Assembly: GCF_900109175.1 (NCBI RefSeq)
Contig: NZ_FNZE01000013.1
Location: 87,591 to 151,590 of the forward strand
DNA length: 64,000 bases
Origin: Pseudomonas linyingensis
Lineage (GTDB): Bacteria; Pseudomonadota; Gammaproteobacteria; Pseudomonadales; Pseudomonadaceae
Reading direction: 5' to 3'
How positions within the stretch are numbered: position 1 is the stretch's first letter; each line of letters opens with the position of its first letter. Positions 35,667-43,995 of the stretch are shown in pieces. The position numbers and the translations under genes were made by a program. The notes below the pieces were generated by a model that saw only the letters and a list, made by a program, of their open reading frames with translations, was not told the origin of the DNA and ran no database searches.

Positions 35667-36635
35667 TCAGGCCACCAGCCGCAGTGCGGTATCCAGGGCC
35701 TTCTGCTTGAGCTGGGCGCCCTGGCCGAACCAGGCCGAGTCCATGCGGTACTCGTTGCTGCGCGCCCGCCGCTCGTGGTCGACGTACTCGGTGACCGCAT
35801 TGAGCAGCCCCCAGGCCGTACCCTGAGCGGATTCCAGATGGGCTCCGCGGCCTGCACCGCCATACAGGCTCTCGACCCTCTTGAGCGCCCGCTCGTTGGG
35901 CAGCGCTTCCGGCACGGCACTGTTGGGCTGGATATCGCAGAGCACGTCGAGGAAGAAGTTCTTCGCCTCGTGCGGACGGATCTTGCGCTCGGCCAGATGC
36001 TTCATCCGGTACATGAACTCGTCCCAACCGGACACTGCGATGCCCAGCTGCCGCTTCACCGCCTTGGCGTCGAAGTGGGTGTTGTGCGGCACCTTGATGG
36101 CTTTCGGAGCGCCGTCGAGGGCGATGCTCAGGGTGTTGTTGCAGACCACCCGGATCGTGGTCGGGGTTGCCGTGGTGGCCAGGGTGCCGTCGCAGGACGT
36201 GGCCAGCAGCAGATAGCCGTTGACCTGATCGTTGCCCTTGAGTGCTGAGCCCTGCCCAGTGCGGGCCAGCGCCCAGAACTTGCGGCCGCCCTTGAGTACG
36301 CCCGCCGTTTCCAACTCGTAGCCGGAGACATCGGTGAGGTCGCGGTAGAACTCCAGCACATCGCGCGGCTGGACGATCTGGTAGCGGTTGGACACTACCG
36401 ATAGCGGGGCCTTGGTATCCGAGCGATACAGCACCTTCTGTTCGGGGAAGGCATGGATGGTGCCGAGGTGCCCCTGGGTATCGGCCATGAAGCGGACAGG
36501 GCTGTCGAGGATCTGCCAGTCCATACCGGCTTCACGCTGCCAGACTTCCAGCGGTTGATGAGGTGGAAGTTCGCTGCCGAGACCGTGCCAGGGGGCTTGG
36601 CCGACATAGGCCATTTGTTCGATGAGATGGACCAT
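35667..36635 (-). CDS. DUF932 plasmid/phage-like protein
   Basis: 322 residues of the DUF932 family: APWHGLGSELP at the start, then VLYRSDTKAPLSVVSNRYQIVQP and RVVCNNTLSIAL. The family is widespread in plasmids, ICEs and phages and lies beside recombination genes, as here with YqaJ 89 bases downstream. Function is unknown; a DNA-linked role is inferred from context. Confidence 0.88.
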   Translation of the reverse strand: MVHLIEQMAYVGQAPWHGLGSELPPHQPLEVWQREAGMDWQILDSPVRFMADTQGHLGTIHAFPEQKVLYRSDTKAPLSVVSNRYQIVQPRDVLEFYRDLTDVSGYELETAGVLKGGRKFWALARTGQGSALKGNDQVNGYLLLATSCDGTLATTATPTTIRVVCNNTLSIALDGAPKAIKVPHNTHFDAKAVKRQLGIAVSGWDEFMYRMKHLAERKIRPHEAKNFFLDVLCDIQPNSAVPEALPNERALKRVESLYGGAGRGAHLESAQGTAWGLLNAVTEYVDHERRARSNEYRMDSAWFGQGAQLKQKALDTALRLVA

Positions 36636-36743
36636 GGTGATGACTCCTTGGGATGCAAAACGGCATAGCAGCTGCGCTAGGCGCAGCCACTGCCGAAAAA
36701 GGACGAAGATGAAGGAAAGTGTGAGGAAACGGCGGACGGCCGA

Positions 36744-37079
36744 TCAGACCGGCAGATTGAAACGATGCCCGCAGTCCAAGCAGAGGTTGTTGGACAGCAC
36801 ATGGCGATCCAACTTCTCGCCCAGCTGAGCGCCGAGTGCGCAGCCACCGGCACCGCCGGCCAGGCCACCGAGGATGGCTCCGGCGACGGTGCCGAGCGTG
36901 ATGCCAATCGGGCCGGCTGCAAGGCCAACGGCTACGGCGGCACCGACCTGACTGCCGGTCAAGGCCACGCTAGCACCACGAGCTGCGCCTCCGGCGGCGC
37001 CCACTGCGGCACCGATCTTCATGGCTGTACGCAGCGAGGCGATCTTGGGAGAACTGCAGAGAGGACACTGCAATGACAT
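36744..37079 (-). CDS. Small zinc-ribbon plus glycine-zipper membrane protein
   Basis: 111 residues. CPLC near 5-8 and CLDC near 100-103 form a split zinc ribbon at the two ends of the chain. Between them lies a Gly/Ala-rich hydrophobic stretch (about 20-85) with GxxxG repeats typical of glycine-zipper membrane segments. The combination places a zinc site on both flanks of a membrane hairpin. It is the first gene of the minus-strand ICE-like block and diverges from the RecQ-fusion gene. Function unknown. Confidence 0.65.
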   Translation of the reverse strand: MSLQCPLCSSPKIASLRTAMKIGAAVGAAGGAARGASVALTGSQVGAAVAVGLAAGPIGITLGTVAGAILGGLAGGAGGCALGAQLGEKLDRHVLSNNLCLDCGHRFNLPV

Positions 37080-37320
37080 GACGTAGATCTCCGTGAGAGG
37101 GATGTCATGTCCGTGATGTATGACTGAGAATTTTTAGAATGGATCAAAGGAAGTCATTTCAGCCCAGCGAGCTTTCCTGCCACATGCTTTCAGCGACACC
37201 GAAACACCTGTCGGAATCCCCTCAACCACACCCCGCTGCGAACCCGCGCACCTACCCACACCGGACTATTGCCGCTACAGTGCGATAGCCACGTAGTCTG
37301 TTGCAAGGATCGCTGTCCGG

Positions 37321-40300
37321 ATGGCTTCACCGTCTCACCCCAAAGGCCTGATCGTTGATCTGGAAGTCGTACCCGGCAAAGCCGGTCAGCCCGACTGGAT
37401 CTTTATGGTCGGTGCCCTGCGTCCCGATACGGGGGAGGAGTTGGAGCGCAAGGTCGACAGGAACCTGCCCGACGTCCTCCAGTCCCTGGACAACCTGGGG
37501 CAGGGCGCCTGCTTCGTGCTCGGCCACAACGTCATCGAGCATGACCTGCCAATTCTCCAGCAGCAGGCGCCACAGCTGGCGCTGCACCAGTTGCCCGTAA
37601 TCGATACCCTCCGGCTGTCGCCCCTGGCCTTTCCGCAAAACCCGTATCACCGCCTGGTCAAGGATTACAAACTCATCCGCGACAGCCTCAACTCGCCGCT
37701 GTCGGACTGCCGCTCCACCCTAACCCTGTTCAACGACCAGCGGCAGGCATTTGCTGAGCTCAACGTCACCCAACAAAACGAGCTTCTCTGCTACCAGACG
37801 CTGCTCGCACCAACACTCAAGAGCGACCTGGGCGCGCTCTTCGCGTCGATCACCGGCCAAGCCCCCAAGCGCCTCACCGAACTGCGCAGCCTGATTCCCG
37901 AACTCCTCCAAGAAAGCGATCCAACCCTGACCCGCACGCTCAAGGTTTGTAGCACCCGTCTGCAAGAGCTGCTGGAGACGGACCTCATGGACGAGTCCCT
38001 GCATTGGCCCCTGGCCTATGCGCTGGCCTGGCTACGCGTCTCGGGCGGTAACTCGGTTCTGGCGCCCTGGGTCCGTCACCAGTTTCCAGAAGTAGGGCGG
38101 CTGATTGGCGAGCTGCGCGACATCCCTTGCGGTCAGGACAGCTGTGGTTACTGTCGCACCACCCACGATCCACGCCACGAGCTCCGGCGCTATTTCGCGC
38201 CCATCGAGGACTTTCGTAGCGAGCCAGACGGTCGCCCCTTGCAGCACGATGTGGTGCTGGCCGGCATGCAGGGCAAGCACGTGCTGGCCATTCTGGCGAC
38301 CGGGGGTGGCAAGTCGCTGTGCTACCAGCTCCCGGCGCTGAACCGCTTTCACCGTAACGGCAGCCTTACGATCATCATCTCGCCGTTGCAGTCGCTGATG
38401 AAGGACCAAGTCGATGGCCTGCTGGTGCGCAACGTCCAGTGCGCCGCTACTTTGAATGGTCTGCTGACCATGCCCGAGCGGGCCGAGGTGCTGGAAAAGA
38501 TTCAGCTGGGGGATGTTGGGATCTTGCTGGTCTCGCCCGAGCAGTTTCGCAACAAGGCCTTTCGTCGTGCGATTGCCCAGCGGCAGGTCGGGGCCTGGAT
38601 CTTCGACGAAGCGCACTGCCTGTCCAAATGGGGCGCGGACTTTCGCCCGGACTACCTCTACGTTTCGCGCTTCATCAAGCAGTTCACCGGTGACGGTGAA
38701 TTGGCTGCCATCGGTTGTTTCACGGCCACAGCCAAGCCTGATGTATTGGAAGACATCGAGCAGCACTTCAAAGAACAGCTCGGCATCAGCTTCGAGCGCT
38801 TCATCGGTACCCATGAGCGCACCAACCTGCATTTCGAGGTGCTGCCGTGTACCCGTGCGGAGAAGCGTCACCACACCCAGGCGCTGCTCGAGGACGAACT
38901 AGGTCGTCACGAAGGGGGGGCGGTGGTCTTTGTCTCCAGCCGCAAGGGTGCCGAGGAGCTGGCGGACTTTCTGATCGGTCACGGCTGGGCCTGCAAGTAC
39001 TTTCATGCCGGGCTTGAGCCGCACGAGAAGAAGGACATTCAGGACGCATTCAAGGGCGGGGCACTCAAGATCATCGTGGCCACCAATGCCTTTGGCATGG
39101 GCGTGGACAAGTCTGACATTCGTCTGGTCGTGCACGCTGACATTCCGGGGTCACTGGAAAACTACCTGCAGGAGGCCGGTCGTGCGGGCCGCGATCAGGC
39201 CGAGGCCCGCTGCGTCCTGTTATACGACGCTCAGGACATCGAGAACCAGTTCGGAATGTGCGAGGGTTCGAAGCTGACCTTGCGCGACATTCAGCAGATC
39301 CTGCGCAAACTGCGCAAGGAGAGCGAGCGGCGCAAGGGCGGCAAGGTCGTCATCACCGCCGGCGAAGTGTTGATGGACGAACAGGTCGAGACCAGTTTCG
39401 AGGCCGGTGAGCGCGACGCTGAAACCAAGGTGGTCACGGCTGTGGCCTGGCTCGAACGCGGGCAGTTCCTGCGGCGTGAGGAAAATCAGACCCAGATCTT
39501 TCCGGCGAGTCTGAGGCTCTCCAAGGAGGAGGCCGACAAGCGCCTGGCCACGGCCAAGCTGCCGGCGCGCCGGCTGGAAGAGTTCAAGGCCATTCTGAGC
39601 TACCTGTACGATGCGAGCGCCGACGAGCGTATCAATACCGATGCCCTGATGGCCCTGGCCAGCCTCACCTCCGAAGAGGTGAGCGCAACACTGCGGCAGA
39701 TGGAAGATCTAGGCCTATTGGTTAACGACTCCAAGCTCACGCTCTACGTCCGTCATGGGGTCGTTTCCCCGTCCACCCAACGCTTGCAAGCCACCCTGGA
39801 GCTGGAGTCGGCGCTGTTCGATCTGTTGCAGGAGATGGCCCCCGAGGCCGAAGGCGGGGAGTGGCAGGATGTGAACGTGCCCCTGTTGACGGCTACGCTC
39901 AAGACCGCCACCGGCAACAAGGATCTGATTCCGCTTCACGTGCTACGTCTGTTGCGCAGTCTGGCCCAGGACCATGACAGTGAGACGCAACTGCGCAGCA
40001 GCTTCGATCTACGCCAGATCAGCCAGGACTTCCTCAAGCTGCGCATTCGAGGCGGTTATAACTGGCGGGGCATCCAAGGTTTGGGTGAGCGTCGCCGTGC
40101 CCTGGCGGCGGCAGTGCTGCCGTTTCTGATCGGAAAGCTACCGCCGGGTTCGCGCAGCAAAGACCTTTTGGTCGACACCACGTTCGGTGAGCTCATGGAC
40201 TTGATCGACCAGGACTTGGAGCTTCGCGCCCGTATCGAGCCACCGCAACGGCGCCGCGCAATCGAACACGTGCTGCTTTACCTGCATAAACAGGACGTAC

Positions 40301-42459
40301 TGACCCTCAACCACGGCATGACAGTCATGCGCCGTGCCATGACCATCGAAGTCGAGCCGGAAAAACGCACCGGATACCTCAAAGACGATTATCAACGCCT
40401 CGATGAGCACTACCGCGAGAAACGCATTCAGGTGCATGTCATGCGCGAGTACGCCGAAGTCGCGCTCGGCTCGATGCGTGAGGCACAGGATCTGGTGAAG
40501 CACTATTTCACCCTGGCGAAACAGGAGTTCATTCGCCGCTACTTCGCCGGGCGTGAGGAAGTACTGAAGCTCGCCACGAGCGAAGAGTCCTGGCGCAGCA
40601 TTGTCGAGAAGCTCAGCGCGGCCCAGAGGATCATCGTCTCTGACGATGACGACGTGAACCGACTGGTTCTGGCTGGCCCCGGTTCTGGCAAGACACGCGT
40701 GATCGTGCACCGCATCGCGTACCTGTTGCGCGTCAGGCGGGTGCCCGCGCGTTGCATCGTGGCGCTGACCTTCAACCGTCACGCGGCCAATGAAATCAAG
40801 CAGCGTCTGCTGAAGCTGGTGGGCCCCGATGCGTTCGGGGTCAACGTCATGACCTATCACCGAATGGCCATGCGCCTGACCGGCACCCGCTTCGATCGCG
40901 GCGAGACGGTCGAGGAGGGGCGGCTCGCCCAAGTGATGAGTGAGGCCGTCGAACTACTCGAAGGGAAGCGCCAGGTCGAAGGCGAGGATGACCTGCGTGA
41001 GCAGCTGATGCGCGGCTACCGCTATATTCTGGTCGATGAGTATCAGGATATCGATAATCTGCAGTACCGCCTGGTTAGCGCACTGGCCGGTCGCAAAGCA
41101 GAAGAGGAGGGGCGCCTCTGCATCCTGGCGGTCGGCGATGATGACCAGAATATCTACGCATGGCGCGATACCAACAACCGCTACATCGAGCGCTTTCGGG
41201 AGGACTACTCGGCGGCGACGAGCTTCCTCGTCGATAACTACCGTTCCAGTGCTCGCATCATCGAGGCGGCCAACAGCGTGATCGGTCGCAACCCCGGCCG
41301 CTTGAAGCAGGATCATCCTATTCAGATCGATACGGCCCGCCGTGAGTGGCCTAGGGGCGGCGAATGGCAAACCCTCGACCCCGAGCGAGCAGGGCGGGTG
41401 CTGCGTCTGAAGATCGAGGCCGAAGACCACGCGCGGGCGAACCTGCAGGCGCAGGCGGCGATGGCCGAGCTGCAACGCCTGCTTGGCCTTGATACTGAGG
41501 ATTGGCAAGGCTGCGCTGTGTTGGCCCGCACTCATCAATACCTCCTGCCGGTTCAAGCCTGGTGTGAGGCGCACGGGGTGCCGTACTACCTGGGCGCGGA
41601 CAAGGACAGCGCTTTGCCATTGACGGCCCAGCGCGGCTTCGTACAGGCCATGGAAGGGCTGCGCGATATCGCAGAACCGCTGAGCGCGGCCGATGCATGG
41701 GCGCGCCTTGGCGACAGGCATCTCGCCGCCGACTGGTACGGTTTCTTCGTCACGGCCTTTGATCAGCTCACAGCGGAGTTCGGCCAGTGCCCGTTGAGTG
41801 CATACACACTGATCGACTGGCTGTACGACTACGCACGTGAGCTGCGTCAACAACCGAAGCAGGGGTTTTACCTAGGCACGGTGCACTCAGCAAAAGGCCT
41901 GGAGTTCCGCCATGTAGTGTTGCTCGATGGCGGCTGGTCCACCCAGCCCGACACGCTGAGCGATGAGCGCCGGCTTTACTACGTAGGCATGACGCGCGCT
42001 GAGCAGACCCTGACCCTGTGTGAATTCCCCGGCTGCAACGCTTTCAGCCGGTATCTGACTGAGGAGGTCATGGGGCGAGCGTTTCACGGCGAGACTTTGC
42101 CGGCGCTCGACATGCGATACCTGCAGCTGTCGCTCGCTGACATCGATCTGGACTTCGCCGGACGTCAGCCGGCCCACGCGGCTATTCACAAAGCGCTGGA
42201 TTGCCTCGAACCCGGCGACTCGCTCACGCTTAAGGCGCAGGACGACCGTTATTTGATGCTGGATGCCAAGGGCCAGGTGGTTGGCCGCACGGCCAAGTCC
42301 TTCAGGCTAGAACTAGACGTCGAGCACTGTGAGGTGGCGGCCATCTTGGTACGCCGCAGCGAACGGTGCGAAGAGCAGTACCGGGCCTGGCACAAATGTG
42401 AGCAGTGGGAACTGGTGATACCAAGGGTTGTGGGTGTTTTATCTTCAAGGCGTGAATAG
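37321..42459 (+). CDS. Exonuclease-RecQ-UvrD triple fusion helicase
   Basis: 1,712 residues. Residues 1-190 resemble a DEDD 3'-5' exonuclease: VDLEVV near 11, LGHNVIEHDLPIL near 67, DTLRL near 95. RecQ follows: LATGGGKSLCYQLPAL near 324, FDEAHCLSKWGADFRPDY near 427, ATNAFGMGVDKSDIRLV near 590, QEAGRAGRD near 619. From 1110 comes a full UvrD/Rep helicase: GPGSGKTRV near 1118, VDEYQDIDNLQYRL near 1237, GDDDQNIYAWR near 1276, GTVHSAKGLEF near 1519, YVGMTRAEQ near 1556. Two opposite-class 3'-5' motors in one chain are unusual. Position among defence genes suggests an anti-phage or repair role; that is inference. Confidence 0.85.
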   Translation: MASPSHPKGLIVDLEVVPGKAGQPDWIFMVGALRPDTGEELERKVDRNLPDVLQSLDNLGQGACFVLGHNVIEHDLPILQQQAPQLALHQLPVIDTLRLSPLAFPQNPYHRLVKDYKLIRDSLNSPLSDCRSTLTLFNDQRQAFAELNVTQQNELLCYQTLLAPTLKSDLGALFASITGQAPKRLTELRSLIPELLQESDPTLTRTLKVCSTRLQELLETDLMDESLHWPLAYALAWLRVSGGNSVLAPWVRHQFPEVGRLIGELRDIPCGQDSCGYCRTTHDPRHELRRYFAPIEDFRSEPDGRPLQHDVVLAGMQGKHVLAILATGGGKSLCYQLPALNRFHRNGSLTIIISPLQSLMKDQVDGLLVRNVQCAATLNGLLTMPERAEVLEKIQLGDVGILLVSPEQFRNKAFRRAIAQRQVGAWIFDEAHCLSKWGADFRPDYLYVSRFIKQFTGDGELAAIGCFTATAKPDVLEDIEQHFKEQLGISFERFIGTHERTNLHFEVLPCTRAEKRHHTQALLEDELGRHEGGAVVFVSSRKGAEELADFLIGHGWACKYFHAGLEPHEKKDIQDAFKGGALKIIVATNAFGMGVDKSDIRLVVHADIPGSLENYLQEAGRAGRDQAEARCVLLYDAQDIENQFGMCEGSKLTLRDIQQILRKLRKESERRKGGKVVITAGEVLMDEQVETSFEAGERDAETKVVTAVAWLERGQFLRREENQTQIFPASLRLSKEEADKRLATAKLPARRLEEFKAILSYLYDASADERINTDALMALASLTSEEVSATLRQMEDLGLLVNDSKLTLYVRHGVVSPSTQRLQATLELESALFDLLQEMAPEAEGGEWQDVNVPLLTATLKTATGNKDLIPLHVLRLLRSLAQDHDSETQLRSSFDLRQISQDFLKLRIRGGYNWRGIQGLGERRRALAAAVLPFLIGKLPPGSRSKDLLVDTTFGELMDLIDQDLELRARIEPPQRRRAIEHVLLYLHKQDVLTLNHGMTVMRRAMTIEVEPEKRTGYLKDDYQRLDEHYREKRIQVHVMREYAEVALGSMREAQDLVKHYFTLAKQEFIRRYFAGREEVLKLATSEESWRSIVEKLSAAQRIIVSDDDDVNRLVLAGPGSGKTRVIVHRIAYLLRVRRVPARCIVALTFNRHAANEIKQRLLKLVGPDAFGVNVMTYHRMAMRLTGTRFDRGETVEEGRLAQVMSEAVELLEGKRQVEGEDDLREQLMRGYRYILVDEYQDIDNLQYRLVSALAGRKAEEEGRLCILAVGDDDQNIYAWRDTNNRYIERFREDYSAATSFLVDNYRSSARIIEAANSVIGRNPGRLKQDHPIQIDTARREWPRGGEWQTLDPERAGRVLRLKIEAEDHARANLQAQAAMAELQRLLGLDTEDWQGCAVLARTHQYLLPVQAWCEAHGVPYYLGADKDSALPLTAQRGFVQAMEGLRDIAEPLSAADAWARLGDRHLAADWYGFFVTAFDQLTAEFGQCPLSAYTLIDWLYDYARELRQQPKQGFYLGTVHSAKGLEFRHVVLLDGGWSTQPDTLSDERRLYYVGMTRAEQTLTLCEFPGCNAFSRYLTEEVMGRAFHGETLPALDMRYLQLSLADIDLDFAGRQPAHAAIHKALDCLEPGDSLTLKAQDDRYLMLDAKGQVVGRTAKSFRLELDVEHCEVAAILVRRSERCEEQYRAWHKCEQWELVIPRVVGVLSSRRE

Positions 42460-42552
42460 CAGGGAGTGTGAACTCCTGTTGGCCTTTATTTATAGTTTTT
42501 AGGGCCTGGGCACTGCTCCACGCACCATAATGAGAAAGAAAGGAAGGAACCT

Positions 42553-43689
42553 GTGTCTCAGCTTTCCCAGCTCCGAAGCCCCGCCGCCGTACAGGCCGCC
42601 ATCGATGAGTTCGTGCAACTTGGCCGCACGAAGTTTCTGGCGCGCTATGGGTTCGGCAAGTCTCGTGACTTTCTGGTGCGCGATCCGAAAACCGGTACCG
42701 ATTGCGATTCCAAAGCTATCGCAGGCGTTGCCTTCGGCAAGCAGTTCCCCGAGCAAGGTCCGCTGACCGCAGACAGTTTCTCGGGCGGCGAGGCCACGGT
42801 GGTGCCTGCATTAACCAACCTCGGGTTCCGCATTATTCGCATCGGAGAAGACTGGTCGGAGGTCGAGGTAGAGGCCACGGTGCGTGATTACTTCGACATG
42901 CTGCGTGCCGAGGCAGCCGGGGAGCCGTATAACAAGTCCGAGCACAACCAAGCACTGCGCCGCGTGCTGAACGGTCGCAGCAAGTCGTCGGTTGAGCTCA
43001 AACATCAGAACATCAGTGCGGTACTTGATGCCCTGGGGCTGCCCTATATCAACGGCTACAAGCCACGAGGCAACAGCCAGCTGTTGCTGCGTAAATCCGT
43101 ACAAGCGTATGTCCTGAAGCACCCGCAACGTTTAGGCACCATCGTCGATGCCCTGGAGGAGGTGAAGCTCCCCGGCGAGAAAACCTACCTGGCGGCATTG
43201 GTTGAGGCCCCAAAACGCGAAGCGCTCGTGCGCGGCCCTGCGCCCGTCCGGCAACGCCTGCCGCGCAAGTTCGACTATGCCGCCCGTGATGAAGCCAATC
43301 GTAAGCTCGGGCGGGCAGGGGAGCAGTGGGTGATTGGTTACGAGCAGCAGCGCCTCACCGCACTAGGTCATCCGGAACTGTTCCAGCGGCTGGATTGGGT
43401 GGCAGACACGCAAGGAGATGGTGCCGGTTTCGACATCCTCTCGTTTGATGACGACACCCGGCATCGCTTCATCGAGGTGAAGACCACCAATGGAGGCCTG
43501 GGCTCGTCATTTCTGGTCAGTCACAACGAGCTGATGTTCTCCCAGGAAGCTGAGGAGCAGTTTCATCTCTACCGGGTGTTTCAATTCAGGGACGGACCGC
43601 GCCTGTTCACCCTGTCGGGTGACCTTGCCCAGCACGTGCATCTGAAACCGACGGACTACCGGGCGAGTTTTCGGAGCGTAGTGGGTTAG
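42553..43689 (+). CDS. DUF3883 / McrA-head-like nuclease-type protein
   Basis: 378 residues from a GTG at 42553 with AAGGAAGGA upstream. Residues 5-100 match the N-terminal head found in some ScoMcrA-like restriction proteins (FLARYGFGKSRDFLVRDPKT, then DSKAIAGVAFGKQFPEQGPL). The C-terminal part is DUF3883: GRAGEQWVIGYEQQRL, then GAGFDILSFDD and HRFIEVKTTNGG, which gives a PD-(D/E)XK-type Asp and Glu-X-Lys pair. It lies 93 bases after the RecQ-UvrD fusion on the same strand and is probably its partner. Nuclease activity is predicted, not known. Confidence 0.75.
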   Translation: MSQLSQLRSPAAVQAAIDEFVQLGRTKFLARYGFGKSRDFLVRDPKTGTDCDSKAIAGVAFGKQFPEQGPLTADSFSGGEATVVPALTNLGFRIIRIGEDWSEVEVEATVRDYFDMLRAEAAGEPYNKSEHNQALRRVLNGRSKSSVELKHQNISAVLDALGLPYINGYKPRGNSQLLLRKSVQAYVLKHPQRLGTIVDALEEVKLPGEKTYLAALVEAPKREALVRGPAPVRQRLPRKFDYAARDEANRKLGRAGEQWVIGYEQQRLTALGHPELFQRLDWVADTQGDGAGFDILSFDDDTRHRFIEVKTTNGGLGSSFLVSHNELMFSQEAEEQFHLYRVFQFRDGPRLFTLSGDLAQHVHLKPTDYRASFRSVVG

Positions 43690-43721
43690 TCGAGTGGAGG
43701 GGGTGCAGACGCCCCAAAGCG

Positions 43722-43775
43722 GACAGTGGCGACGGGCCGAAATCGGCCAAAGAGCAGCCAGTCAGAGGATTGCCC
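43722..43775. repeat. Degenerate intergenic repeat, copy 1
   Basis: The 306-base gap 43690-43995 holds no gene. It carries CCAAAGCGGACAGTGGCGAC followed by GGGCCGAAATCGGCCAAAGAGCAGCC split across a short dyad, a pattern (GGCC...CGGCCA.A.GCAGCC) that recurs at 48.6, 49.6, 50.2, 54.9 and 56.9 kb. Nothing else is seen in the gap apart from the ribosome site of the next gene. Confidence 0.5.
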
Positions 43776-43995
43776 TGACTGACCGCTTCAGGTGGCTACA
43801 GTCATTCACTCTCGCCTTTTAGCAGCCCGCCTTCAGAGCAATCACTGAGCACGAACGAATGGGACTGTCGATTCGTGCACGCCAGCATCCCACTCCACCA
43901 GGCGAGAGCCCTTGAACGGTTAGAATTCGGTCCCGTAAAGTGGTTCAAGGCCAAATTTCACCCGACGAGCAGGTTGGCCATTAAAGGAGGTCAAG

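Noticed and set aside
35578..36027. N-terminal extension of the YqaJ gene
   Set aside because: It overlaps DUF932 coding sequence in another frame, and a strong ribosome site marks 35577 as the start.
37321..42459. Two separate genes (recQ and uvrD)
   Set aside because: The reading frame is continuous over 1,712 codons with no internal stop and no gap between domains.
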